DNA from: Pseudomonadota bacterium
Lineage (GTDB): Bacteria > Pseudomonadota > Gammaproteobacteria > Steroidobacterales > Steroidobacteraceae
DNA: 64,000 nucleotides
Direction of reading: 5' to 3'
Assembly: GCA_023391335.1 (NCBI GenBank)
Contig: JAEWBG010000019.1
Span: forward strand, 23,439 to 87,438
Shown: positions 1 through 7,713 of the stretch, one piece after another
Numbering within the stretch: position 1 is the stretch's first letter
Layout of the letters: each line of letters starts with the position of its first letter
The notes under the pieces: generated by a model
Told to the model about the DNA's origin: nothing
Database searches by the model: none
What the model saw: only the letters and a program-made list of their open reading frames with translations
Made by a program: the position numbers and the translations under genes

Positions 1-1048
1 CGCTGGTGTACAGCGCGGCGATTTCGTCATTGAAAAACACGATCACGAGCGCAGAACACGCCATTACGATTGCACACAATCCGATTCCGACGAAGCCGGC
101 CGCACGCGCGGCTTGTCTATCGTTGCGACCGAGAATGTGGCCGACATGAATGGTCGTGGCCGAGCTGATCGCAAGCGGCACCATGAACATGAACGCCGCG
201 TAGTTCAATGCGATTTGATGGGCTCCTGCACTCACGGCACCCATCGAACCCATCATGAGTGCTGCCGCAACAAACAGACCGCCTTCGGCCAGTACGCTGC
301 CGGCAATCGGCACACCGATGCGTAGCAACTCGCGGAGCGTCTTCGCGTCTGGTGGATCGAATCGCGCAAAAAATTTGTAAGGACGGTAAGCGCGATGCGT
401 GCCCAGATGCACAGCAAGTAACACGAACATGATCCAAAGACAGATCGCGGTAGCAACGCCTGCGCCGACTGCGCCCATCTTCGGCACGCCCAGCTTGCCG
501 AACATGAACACCCAGTTGCCGAATACGTTGCAGACGAGCCCAGTCAGGCCCACGTACATGATCGGCTTGGTGCGCCCTAGCCCTTCACTCGTGTAGCGCA
601 ACGCGAAGAAGCCGACCGTGGCGGGGAGCCCCCAAGCCACCGCGTGAACGTAGTCGATCGCAATCGGCAGAATGTCAGGTGCGATGTGCAACGCCGGGAG
701 CACCCAGTCGACCTGCAGCAGACCCGCTAACAACAACGCAACGAGTGCCGCACCGATCCACCAAGATTGCCGCGCGATTTTCGTCACTGACGCCGGATCG
801 TTCGCGCCAAACGCATGTGCAACGGTGGGCGAAACCGCCATGAGTGCACCCAGCACGACGTAGAAGAACAGGTTCCAGTACGCGACGCCGATCGCGAGCC
901 CTGCCAAATCTTGCGCACTGAGCCGGCCGGCCATCACCGTGTCCGCAAACGCCATACCCATGACCGACAAATTGTTTGCGAGCAAAGGCCAGCCGAGTCG
1001 CGCGATGGCTGTGGCGTCGAAGATGACGTGTTTGCGTGCGATGGACAT
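1..1048 (-). CDS. MATE family multidrug efflux transporter (3' end outside window)
   Basis: Inner-membrane exporter of the MATE family, which moves cationic drugs or metabolites outward in exchange for Na+ or H+. The reverse strand reads open from ATG at 1048 to the left edge, giving about 349 residues; complete family members have about 440-460, so roughly the last quarter is missing. The N-terminus reads MSIARKHVIF, followed by the family-like stretch ARLGWPLLANNLSVMGMAFADTV, shown here in part only for its LxNNxxxxxxxxxDT pattern, then alternating hydrophobic segments with APTVAHAFGA-like loops. The start is supported by AAGGAG at 1054-1059. It is divergent from the thiolase gene, with about 200 bases between. 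Substrate cannot be told from sequence. Confidence 0.88.
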   Translation of the reverse strand, partial: MSIARKHVIFDATAIARLGWPLLANNLSVMGMAFADTVMAGRLSAQDLAGLAIGVAYWNLFFYVVLGALMAVSPTVAHAFGANDPASVTKIARQSWWIGAALVALLLAGLLQVDWVLPALHIAPDILPIAIDYVHAVAWGLPATVGFFALRYTSEGLGRTKPIMYVGLTGLVCNVFGNWVFMFGKLGVPKMGAVGAGVATAICLWIMFVLLAVHLGTHRAYRPYKFFARFDPPDAKTLRELLRIGVPIAGSVLAEGGLFVAAALMMGSMGAVSAGAHQIALNYAAFMFMVPLAISSATTIHVGHILGRNDRQAARAAGFVGIGLCAIVMACSALVIVFFNDEIAALYTS

Positions 1049-1245
1049 CCGCACTCCTTAGAACGGGCGCGCAATCTTTCATGCGGCTTCGCAAACAGCA
1101 ACTTGATCGGCTTTGACGATCGCGTTGTGTACAGCCGGGGTTTATTGCCAGCGGACGCCTCCTTACGTTCCTCGCACAAGCCACTGTTTATGGGCCGGCA
1201 CATCGCTGGCATGCTGCGGGCCCGCTCCACGTTCGTGAGGTCGTC

Positions 1246-2523
1246 ATGCTCGTTGGTTCATCCGTTCGGCGCGTCGCAATCATTGGCGGCATACGCATTC
1301 CTTTTGCGCGCGCAATGGGCGCCTATGCCGAGGCGAGTAATCAAGAAATGTTGACGGCGACCCTACGCGCGCTGGTCGAGCGCTTTCAGCTAACGGGCGA
1401 GCGTTTGGGTGACGTCGGCGCGGGCGCGGTGCTCAAGCATTCGCGAGATTTCAACCTGACGCGTGAATCGGTGTTGGGCAGCGGCCTGTCCGCCGATACG
1501 CCCGCGTTCGATCTGCAGCGCGCGTGCGGCACGAGCTTGGATACGGCGATCGTTATCGGGCTGAAGATCGCCATGGGGCAGATCGATTCGGGAATTGCTG
1601 CCGGCGTCGACACAGCAAGCGATGTGCCGATCGTTTACCCGGATGCTTATCGCAAGCTGCTGCTACGCAGCGCGCGCGGTCACTCGCTCGGAGAACGCAT
1701 CAAGCCTTGGTTGGGATTGAAACCGGGCTATCTAAAACCGCTACTTCCCGGCGTGAACGAGCCGAGGACCGGGTTGTCCATGGGCCAAAGCTGCGAGCTC
1801 ATGGCGAAGACGTGGAAGATCACACGCGCAGAGCAAGATCAGCTGGCACTGGAGAGCCATCGTAAAGCTGCCGCCGCTTGGGACGAAGGGTTCTTCAACG
1901 ATCTCGTCGTCGAGTTTCGGGGGCTCAAGCAGGACAACAACATTCGCCGCGACACCAGTCTGGAAAGGCTCGGGAAGTTGCGACCGTCGTTCGATCCGAA
2001 CGGCACGTTGACGGCGGGAAATTCCACTCCGATGACCGACGGCGCATCGGCAGTGCTGCTGGCAAGCGAGGAATGGGCTAAGTCACGCAATCTTCCGGTG
2101 CTCGCGTATCTCTCATACGGAAAATACGCCGCTGTCGACTTCGTGAACAAAGAGGGTCTGCTAATGGCACCGGCTTATGCTGTGCCTCGGATGTTGGCGG
2201 ACGCGAATCTCAATCTACAGGACTTCGACTTTTACGAGATCCATGAAGCCTTCGAGGCACAAGTGCTGTGCACGCTCAAAGCGTGGGAAAGCGAGTCGTT
2301 CTGTCGCGAACGCCTGGGCTTGAGCCAACCGCTCGGCAGCATCGATCGAAGCCGACTCAATGTGAAAGGCGGCAGCGTTGCGATCGGACATCCCTTCGCC
2401 GCCACTGGAGGCCGCATTCTGGGAACTCTCGCCAAGTTGTTGGCCCAGCGAGGGAGCGGTCGCGGTTTGATCTCCGTGTGCACGGCCGGCGGGATGGGCG
2501 TCACGGCTATCGTGGAGCGTTAA
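1246..2523 (+). CDS. Acetyl-CoA C-acyltransferase (thiolase, FadI-like)
   Basis: Cytosolic thiolase that condenses or cleaves beta-ketoacyl-CoA. At 425 residues it is the length of FadI-type thiolases. The nucleophile Cys94 lies in QRACGTSLD, the general base His382 in GHPFAATGGR and the second catalytic Cys412 in SVCTAGGMG, so all key residues are present. The start ATG has GAGG at 1237-1240, six bases upstream. No partner hydratase/dehydrogenase (FadJ) is beside it, so a role in beta-oxidation versus a biosynthetic or scavenging role is open. A large hairpin follows the stop. Confidence 0.93.
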   Translation: MLVGSSVRRVAIIGGIRIPFARAMGAYAEASNQEMLTATLRALVERFQLTGERLGDVGAGAVLKHSRDFNLTRESVLGSGLSADTPAFDLQRACGTSLDTAIVIGLKIAMGQIDSGIAAGVDTASDVPIVYPDAYRKLLLRSARGHSLGERIKPWLGLKPGYLKPLLPGVNEPRTGLSMGQSCELMAKTWKITRAEQDQLALESHRKAAAAWDEGFFNDLVVEFRGLKQDNNIRRDTSLERLGKLRPSFDPNGTLTAGNSTPMTDGASAVLLASEEWAKSRNLPVLAYLSYGKYAAVDFVNKEGLLMAPAYAVPRMLADANLNLQDFDFYEIHEAFEAQVLCTLKAWESESFCRERLGLSQPLGSIDRSRLNVKGGSVAIGHPFAATGGRILGTLAKLLAQRGSGRGLISVCTAGGMGVTAIVER

Positions 2524-2532
2524 GTTAAAGAA

Positions 2533-2594
2533 GACAGCGGCCAGCAGTCTCAGAGTCTCGATGAATCGGAACGCTGAGACTGCCGGCCGCTGTC
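2533..2594. repeat. Large imperfect hairpin after the thiolase gene
   Basis: Outer arms GACAGCGGCC (2533-2542) and GGCCGCTGTC (2585-2594) are perfect complements, as are inner arms AGTCTCAG (2546-2553) and CTGAGACT (2574-2581). Only three unpaired bases per side separate the two stems. It begins 10 bases after the thiolase stop, so it may end or protect that transcript, but there is no T-run, so a classical intrinsic terminator is not shown. Confidence 0.7.
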
Positions 2595-3004
2595 AGGGCA
2601 GGCCGCCGCGGTAGGAACGGGGCGGCATGCCCACTGTCGGAGCATCGCGATCCCGGGGAGGGGGCAGTAACGAATCGCGTACCCCGAGCAGTCGGCACTC
2701 GGAAATGACTAGCTGAGGATGTGACTTAGAAAAGGAGAGGCATCCCTGCCCGATTGCGAGCCCCAACCATGTGGGTCCATGTAAGCATCCCTGATCACAC
2801 GCACGCGTGTTCCTAAAGAGTAAAGCGACAAATCTGGCCGCTTTCCGTCACAGGACCATGAGATTGTTGCTGAATACTTTTTCGGTCCTGCGGCCGACCG
2901 CTCTGACCCAGCCGTCGGGGACTCTTACATGCTGATCGCAGTGCGGCCTTGCAAGCTGGCTTTAAGACCCGTAACTTATTGACTTGGAAAGAATATTGTT
3001 CCAC
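2595..3004. other. Intergenic leader region upstream of the PEP-CTERM gene
   Basis: No coding sequence with plausible codon use is seen here. The stretch holds two inverted repeats: AAAGCG (2822-2827) with CGCTTT (2839-2844), and CAGGACC (2851-2857) with GGTCCTG (2884-2890). They lie 115-185 bases upstream of a sigma-54 promoter, which is the distance typical of enhancer sites, so they are candidates for activator binding. That role is inference. Confidence 0.4.
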
Positions 3005-3020
3005 TGGCCCACGCATTGCT
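3005..3020 (+). promoter_or_regulatory. Sigma-54 (-24/-12) promoter for the PEP-CTERM gene
   Basis: TGGCCCACGCATTGCT matches the RpoN consensus TGGCAC-N5-TTGC at all but one position. The invariant GG (3006-3007) and GC (3018-3019) have the required spacing. Transcription would begin near 3031, giving a leader of about 45 bases to the ATG at 3076. PEP-CTERM genes in other proteobacteria are known to be controlled by RpoN with the PrsK/PrsR two-component system, which fits. Confidence 0.75.
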
Positions 3021-3075
3021 TATATACATGCGTGCTACTGGAGCAGTGGCAGAAACAATGAGAACGGGAGCATCC

Positions 3076-3624
3076 ATGATTCGGTTTTTGACGAGAACTT
3101 TTGTTGCGGTCGCGGCCTTGGTTGGAATGGCGGGGACTGCAAATGCAGCGTTCGTACCCGCGACTTGGACCGACTCCGTAGGCGGGACCGTCAAGATACA
3201 AGACGGCGGTTCCTACTCGTACGTCCACGATCTAACCGACAACGGCTTCCGTCCTTTGACGGATCTCATTACAGACTTCTCATTGAGCATCAATCTTTCG
3301 GACGACAGAGACATCTGGGGCGAGAAAGCGGTCATCAACGTGGGTGATCTGTTGGGCGGGATTACTTACAAGTTCAACTTCTTCTCCGATAACTTCAATC
3401 ATGGCGCCACTCTGCTGGGTCTGATCGAGCTTAATTGGCTCGGCACGCTGTCGGTCACGATCAATTCGGATTACGGAGATTTCTACTTCCGCGGGTCAAA
3501 CTTGGTTGCTGGGGGAGTAGCAGATACTCGCCAAGTGCCAGAACCCGAAACGCTCGCCATGTTCGGCATCGGTCTGGTCGGTGTTGCCGCTGCAGCACGT
3601 CGTCGCAAGGCCAAGAACGCCTAA
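3076..3624 (+). CDS. PEP-CTERM sorting domain-containing protein
   Basis: Exported protein of 182 residues with a predicted signal peptide (residues 1-24, ending TANA before AF). Its C-terminal sorting tag has the PEP motif VPEPETLA from residue 154, a hydrophobic segment, then the basic end ARRRKAKNA. In known systems this tag is recognised by exosortase EpsH/XrtA and the mature protein goes to the cell surface or exopolysaccharide. The central domain (about residues 25-150) is not recognised; it looks beta-rich with many Asp and Asn. The ATG at 3076 is chosen because it begins the signal peptide and has GGGAG just upstream; an earlier in-frame ATG at 3016 overlaps the -12 element of the promoter. 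No exosortase gene is in the window. Confidence 0.88.
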   Translation: MIRFLTRTFVAVAALVGMAGTANAAFVPATWTDSVGGTVKIQDGGSYSYVHDLTDNGFRPLTDLITDFSLSINLSDDRDIWGEKAVINVGDLLGGITYKFNFFSDNFNHGATLLGLIELNWLGTLSVTINSDYGDFYFRGSNLVAGGVADTRQVPEPETLAMFGIGLVGVAAAARRRKAKNA

Positions 3625-3648
3625 GTCGGGCTTTACTCCCGCTTCTAC

Positions 3649-3678
3649 AAACCCCGCTTCGGCGGGGTTTGTTTTTTT
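3649..3678 (+). terminator. Intrinsic terminator after the PEP-CTERM gene
   Basis: Perfect 9-bp stem AAACCCCGC (3649-3657) and GCGGGGTTT (3662-3670) with a TTCG loop, followed by G and a run of seven T (3672-3678). It begins 24 bases after the stop codon at 3624. This isolates the PEP-CTERM gene as a single-gene transcript. Confidence 0.95.
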
Positions 3679-3761
3679 GGGCAACCAGCGATTGCCTCGT
3701 CCAGCGGATCGCAGCGATTGGGTATCCTTCCGCAATCCATCGCTCACGCATCGATCATCCA

Positions 3762-4844
3762 ATGCCGTCGTTTCTGGGCTCCCCCTCCTTCGCTCACGAC
3801 CAGCCTGATCGCCTGGGTATTTTGCTCGTCAACTTGGGGACGCCCGACGGTCCAGACCCTGCCAACGTTCGACGGTTTCTGGCGCAGTTCTTAAGCGATC
3901 CGCGACTAGTGGAAGCACCGCGCTGGCTTTGGTGGTTGGTGCTGCACGGGGTCATCCTGCGCTTGCGTCCGAGTCGCAGCGCACACGCGTATCGGCAGAT
4001 TTGGACCGATCGCGGCTCACCGCTGCTTCTGCATAGCCAAGCGATTGCGGCAAAGCTCAAAGACCGCCTGGATCCGCAGTCGGGCGCGGTCGTCGAACTG
4101 GGAATGACTTACGGCAATCCTTCGATTCCTTCGTCATTGCGTTCGCTGCGCGACCAGGGGGTGCGGAAGCTTTTGGTGTTGCCGCTGTATCCGCAGTATT
4201 CGGCGACCACGACTGCGTCAGTGTTCGATGCAGTGAGCAAAGAATTGCAGCAGTGGCGCTGGGTGCCGGAATTGCGGTTCGTCAGTAGCTATTTCGACCA
4301 GCCCGAATACTTGCTGTCGATCGCCTCCACCATCACGGACCATCGGCGCACCAATGCGGACAGCCACATGGTCTTCTCTTTCCATGGAATTCCGCGGCGT
4401 TATCTACTCGCCGGCGATCCCTATCACTGCCAGTGCCTGAAAACCGCGCGTCTCATCAGCCAGCTCGCAGGGTTGAATCAAGAGCAATGGACTGTGAGCT
4501 TCCAATCGCAGGTCGGGCGTGAGGAGTGGTTGCGGCCCTACACCGATGAATTGCTCATGCGGCTCGCGCGCGAAGGGAAGCGTCGCGTCACGGTGATTTG
4601 CCCCGGATTTGCGACGGATTGTTTAGAGACATTGGAAGAGATCGCGATCCGCAACCGCGAGACATTCATGGCAAACGGGGGCGAGTTTTACGATTACATT
4701 CCGGCGCTGAACGCGAGTGACGCGCAGATCCGACTTCTCACGGCGGTGATCAACCAGCATGTACAGGGCTGGTTCAAGCCGCGCGACGAAGCTGAGCTTG
4801 CGCAGACGAAGGCTCGTGCATTGCGAGCCGGCGCAGAACGCTGA
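3762..4844 (+). CDS. hemH: Ferrochelatase
   Basis: Inserts Fe2+ into protoporphyrin IX, the last step of protoheme synthesis, at the inner face of the membrane. The 360-residue protein has the N-terminal GILLVNLGTP signature (19-28), PLYPQYSATTT (141-151), the metal-site His208 in FSFHGIPRRY and catalytic Glu289 in CLETLEEI. ATG 3762 is the only start close to the conserved N-terminus; the frame stays open further upstream but that stretch runs through the preceding gene and terminator. Its TGA overlaps the ATG of the VOC gene by one base (TGATG), so the two are probably translationally coupled. HemF and HemB are encoded elsewhere in the window. Confidence 0.95.
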   Translation: MPSFLGSPSFAHDQPDRLGILLVNLGTPDGPDPANVRRFLAQFLSDPRLVEAPRWLWWLVLHGVILRLRPSRSAHAYRQIWTDRGSPLLLHSQAIAAKLKDRLDPQSGAVVELGMTYGNPSIPSSLRSLRDQGVRKLLVLPLYPQYSATTTASVFDAVSKELQQWRWVPELRFVSSYFDQPEYLLSIASTITDHRRTNADSHMVFSFHGIPRRYLLAGDPYHCQCLKTARLISQLAGLNQEQWTVSFQSQVGREEWLRPYTDELLMRLAREGKRRVTVICPGFATDCLETLEEIAIRNRETFMANGGEFYDYIPALNASDAQIRLLTAVINQHVQGWFKPRDEAELAQTKARALRAGAER

Positions 4845-5563
4845 TGTTGGGTCGGTTCTTAGAAATCAGCATTCACACGCCTGACATCCAGGAGTCGCTC
4901 CACTTCTACGAAGCGCTCGGATTTGTACAGGCTCAGGTAGGCGAAACCTGGCCCTATCCCTACGCGGTCGTGACAGATGGTCGGCTGTTCTTAGGTCTGC
5001 ATGGAAGTCCGATTCGCTCGCCCGCCCTAACATTCGTGTACCCAAACGTGCGCGAGGGCCTGGCGCAGCTCCAGCAGATTGGGTTGCAGCCCGACAGTCA
5101 GTTCTTCGGGGAAGATGTGTTTAACCGCGCTTCGTTCTCCGAGCCTCACGATTTGTGCATCAATCTGTTGGAAGCCAGAACCTTTTCGCCGCCGCTCATC
5201 GAAACGACGCACACGACGACGTGCGGTTATTTCTCCGAAGTTGGCATTCCGACGCGCGATGCGCAGGTTGCCCGCGAGTTATGGGAACGCCTTGGATTCG
5301 TAGCGATGGAAGAAGAAGTCCTGCCCTTTGCGCGCACGAGCCTCACCAGCGATCACTTGAACTTGGGGTTCTATCGAACCCGCGCGTTTCGCAATCCTGT
5401 GCTGACGTTTGAAGATGATCATATGGCAGAGCGCCTTGCGGCCCTGCGTGAGCGCAATCTAAAGCTGTCCGACGAAATGCCCGATTCGTTGGATGATCGA
5501 GAGAACGGCGTGTTGATCGCACCTGAAGGTACGCGGCTACTGCTGATGCAAACTCGCGGTTAG
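4844..5563 (+). CDS. VOC (glyoxalase/bleomycin resistance/dioxygenase) superfamily protein
   Basis: A 239-residue cytosolic protein made of two VOC-like halves. The first (about 1-120) begins GRFLEISIHTPDI and contains HFYEALGF; the second (about 128-238) begins FSEVGIPTRD and contains LWERLGF. VOC proteins usually bind a divalent metal through His/Glu and act on glyoxal adducts, antibiotics or aromatic diols; here the metal ligands are not clearly conserved and the substrate is unknown. It overlaps hemH by one base, which suggests co-expression, but a heme-related function is only a guess. Confidence 0.8.
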   Translation: MLGRFLEISIHTPDIQESLHFYEALGFVQAQVGETWPYPYAVVTDGRLFLGLHGSPIRSPALTFVYPNVREGLAQLQQIGLQPDSQFFGEDVFNRASFSEPHDLCINLLEARTFSPPLIETTHTTTCGYFSEVGIPTRDAQVARELWERLGFVAMEEEVLPFARTSLTSDHLNLGFYRTRAFRNPVLTFEDDHMAERLAALRERNLKLSDEMPDSLDDRENGVLIAPEGTRLLLMQTRG

Positions 5564-6312
5564 CGGGTTGCGACGATTCGAAATCGCACGTGCAATCGAT
5601 CTTGCACTTGCAATGCGCCGAATCCGACGCTGAAGGGCTTGATCCCGAAGTCAGATTGCAGAATGTCGAACTCGCCTTGTGCAACAAGGCGCGAGGAATC
5701 AACGGACAAAGCGACGGGCACCGTAACTTCGCGTCTCACATCTTTGATCGCGATTCCCACCGTCACCTCCGCTCGTTGCTCATTACCTCGCACGCTTGTT
5801 GCTTGCACCCGCACTTCGGGAAATCGCTCGGCATCCAGCACCTCGGATTTCAGCATGTTGGTGCGAGTGGCGTCCTTATCGGACTGCGGAATCTCGGGAG
5901 GGAAATCGCTTCCCGCCGCTCTGCGTGCATCGGGATCGTCGACGATGAGATCTGCGACTTGCAAAGAAATGTCGAAGCCCGATTTTTCGAATTGAGGATG
6001 AATCCACGCTCGGCCCGCGAGGTGTTTCGCTGCCATGACGTGATTGTGGCCGAGTCGGGCTAAGGTGCCGCCACGAAAGACGAGAATGTCCACTTCCGAT
6101 TCGGCCGGATCCACTGAATAAACGATCGCGCCGGTTGTATCGATCGGTCTGGCTACACTTGCGGCTGGCGCGCCAACTTGAGCGGGAGCATGCGTGCACG
6201 CGCTGAGCGTGAGCAGTGCGAGGCTGCTCGCCGCCACGAGTACAGACGCTCGCAGACGAGTTGCGCCTGCACTGTGACGAGCTTGCCCATGTGCAGCTAA
6301 ACTGAAACTCAT
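5560..6312 (-). CDS. YceI family lipoprotein
   Basis: 250-residue envelope protein of the YceI/lipocalin-like fold, a family that binds isoprenoid-type lipids. The N-terminus has a lipoprotein signal with lipobox LTLSAC and acylated Cys39, so it is probably membrane-anchored. The YceI-like domain spans about 65-248 and includes LARLGHNHVM near its start, a feature of the YceI branch that lacks a simple signal peptide. GGGAG precedes the start. It converges with the VOC gene with a 4-base overlap and is divergent from cytochrome b561, 39 bases away. A second, soluble YceI paralogue lies at 6955. Confidence 0.87.
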   Translation of the reverse strand: MSFSLAAHGQARHSAGATRLRASVLVAASSLALLTLSACTHAPAQVGAPAASVARPIDTTGAIVYSVDPAESEVDILVFRGGTLARLGHNHVMAAKHLAGRAWIHPQFEKSGFDISLQVADLIVDDPDARRAAGSDFPPEIPQSDKDATRTNMLKSEVLDAERFPEVRVQATSVRGNEQRAEVTVGIAIKDVRREVTVPVALSVDSSRLVAQGEFDILQSDFGIKPFSVGFGALQVQDRLHVRFRIVATR

Positions 6313-6351
6313 CTAGAACTCCCAAGCTGGTTGTCGGAGCTGAAGTAACCT

Positions 6352-6915
6352 ATGCGCTTATCGAATGATTCCCTGCGTTACGGCGCAATCTCGATGCTGC
6401 TTCACTGGATCATCGTCGTCCTCATCATCGTGCAGTTCCTGCTCGCTAACAAAGAGCATCACATGCCGCTTGGGCCGGCGAAGATTGCAGTGCTGGCTCA
6501 ACACAAGTCGATCGGCATCACCATTCTGTTACTAGCCTTTTTCCGGTTGGTGTGGCGCTTCTTCGGCGCGGTTCCGGCGGATCCGCCGCGCGCGCCGCGA
6601 TGGCAATCGCTTCTCGCACATGGCACGCACTACCTGTTGTACGTGTTGCTCTTCGCGATCCCGCTGACCGGATGGATGATGTCCTCGGCGCGTAGCTTCT
6701 CGGTGAGTTGGTTCGGTTTGATCACATTGCCCGATCTCATCGGACCCAACAAAGGTACATATTCATTTCTGCACGAAACTCACGAGTTCCTCGGGAACGT
6801 TTTGCTTTACGTCGCAATTCTGCACGCGATCGCCGCATTGAAGCACCACTTCATCGACCGCGACAACGTGCTGCGCAGAATGCTGCCGATTAAATTGCGC
6901 GATGAAACCAAATAG
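6352..6915 (+). CDS. Cytochrome b561 family protein (YceJ-like)
   Basis: Di-heme inner-membrane electron carrier of 187 residues with four hydrophobic segments (about 13-32, 50-70, 92-112, 147-165). Candidate heme ligands are His18 (LHW), His51 (QHKS), His90 or His93 (HGTHY) and His158 (ILHA). The gene is followed 39 bases later by a periplasmic YceI; the same pair (yceJ-yceI) forms an operon in E. coli, so they likely act together. The ATG has GGAG upstream. Electron donor and acceptor are not evident. Confidence 0.92.
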   Translation: MRLSNDSLRYGAISMLLHWIIVVLIIVQFLLANKEHHMPLGPAKIAVLAQHKSIGITILLLAFFRLVWRFFGAVPADPPRAPRWQSLLAHGTHYLLYVLLFAIPLTGWMMSSARSFSVSWFGLITLPDLIGPNKGTYSFLHETHEFLGNVLLYVAILHAIAALKHHFIDRDNVLRRMLPIKLRDETK

Positions 6916-6954
6916 GGACCACTAGGCACTCACACTCAAATACCGGATGGCGCC

Positions 6955-7518
6955 ATGAAATACTTTCTTCGCACTGCTCTCCTATTGCTGGCCAGCGTGT
7001 TTGCAGTGAGCGCGAGCGCCGCGACCAATTGGGTCATGGATCCGCAGCACAGCACGCTCTCGTTCACTGGCACGCAAGCGGGTGCACAGTTTCAGGGATC
7101 CTTCAAAAGCTTTACTGCGGATATCAAGTTCGATCCCAAGGATCTCGCGACTAGCCGGTTCGACGTGACGATCGATTTGAGTTCGGTGAGCACGCAGGAT
7201 GACGATCGAGACGAAACGGTCAAAGGCGCCGACTTCTTTGCGATCGCGAAGTGGCCCAAGGCTCGCTACATCACGCAGACAATCGCGGCGAAGGACGCGA
7301 AAACGTACGTCGGCACGGGCAAGCTCACGCTGCGCAACGTGACACGAGACTTGCCGATCACGTTCACGTTCGAGGTCAATGGCAATCAAGGCACACTCAA
7401 GGGATCGGCAGCCTTGCGACGTCTCGACTTCGGTGTAGGTCAGGGAGAATGGAAAGACACCTCGAGTGTCGGCAACGAAGTCGCTGTGAAGTTTTCGCTA
7501 GCGCTCAAGAGGCAATAG
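6955..7518 (+). CDS. YceI family periplasmic protein
   Basis: 187-residue secreted protein with a signal peptide (1-22, ending VSASA before AT) and the full YceI beta-barrel domain beginning TNWVMDPQHSTLSFTGTQ. The family binds polyisoprenoid or amphiphilic lipids in the periplasm. Length is usual for YceI. It follows the cytochrome b561 gene in the same direction and probably shares its transcript. It is distinct from the lipoprotein YceI at 5560, which is longer and carries LGHNH. Confidence 0.93.
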   Translation: MKYFLRTALLLLASVFAVSASAATNWVMDPQHSTLSFTGTQAGAQFQGSFKSFTADIKFDPKDLATSRFDVTIDLSSVSTQDDDRDETVKGADFFAIAKWPKARYITQTIAAKDAKTYVGTGKLTLRNVTRDLPITFTFEVNGNQGTLKGSAALRRLDFGVGQGEWKDTSSVGNEVAVKFSLALKRQ

Positions 7519-7713
7519 CGACGCCTCCTGCAACGCAGTTTCCTGCAGAGCCTGAGGCTCTGCGCCTGCGATCTCGCCGTCGCCCGGGCAAACTCTTCAA
7601 AATCGCGGGCGAAGCGCGTGCCCGCACCCCAGTATTGCGCGGGAACCGCTGCAAGGTTTGTGCTGTTTGCTTGCGGTCTCGTATTCTTTTGCTTTCCGCA
7701 ATGCTCCGCGTAC

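Noticed and set aside
2600..2900. Cyclic-di-GMP or cobalamin riboswitch upstream of the PEP-CTERM gene
   Set aside because: The conserved core words of those riboswitches are not present, and the sigma-54 promoter lies downstream of this stretch.
3016..3075. Earlier ATG at 3016 for the PEP-CTERM protein
   Set aside because: It overlaps the -12 element and would put 20 non-signal residues before a complete signal peptide.
3435..3761. Long N-terminal extension of ferrochelatase from 3435
   Set aside because: It would read through the PEP-CTERM gene and its terminator, and the family N-terminus starts at the ATG at 3762.
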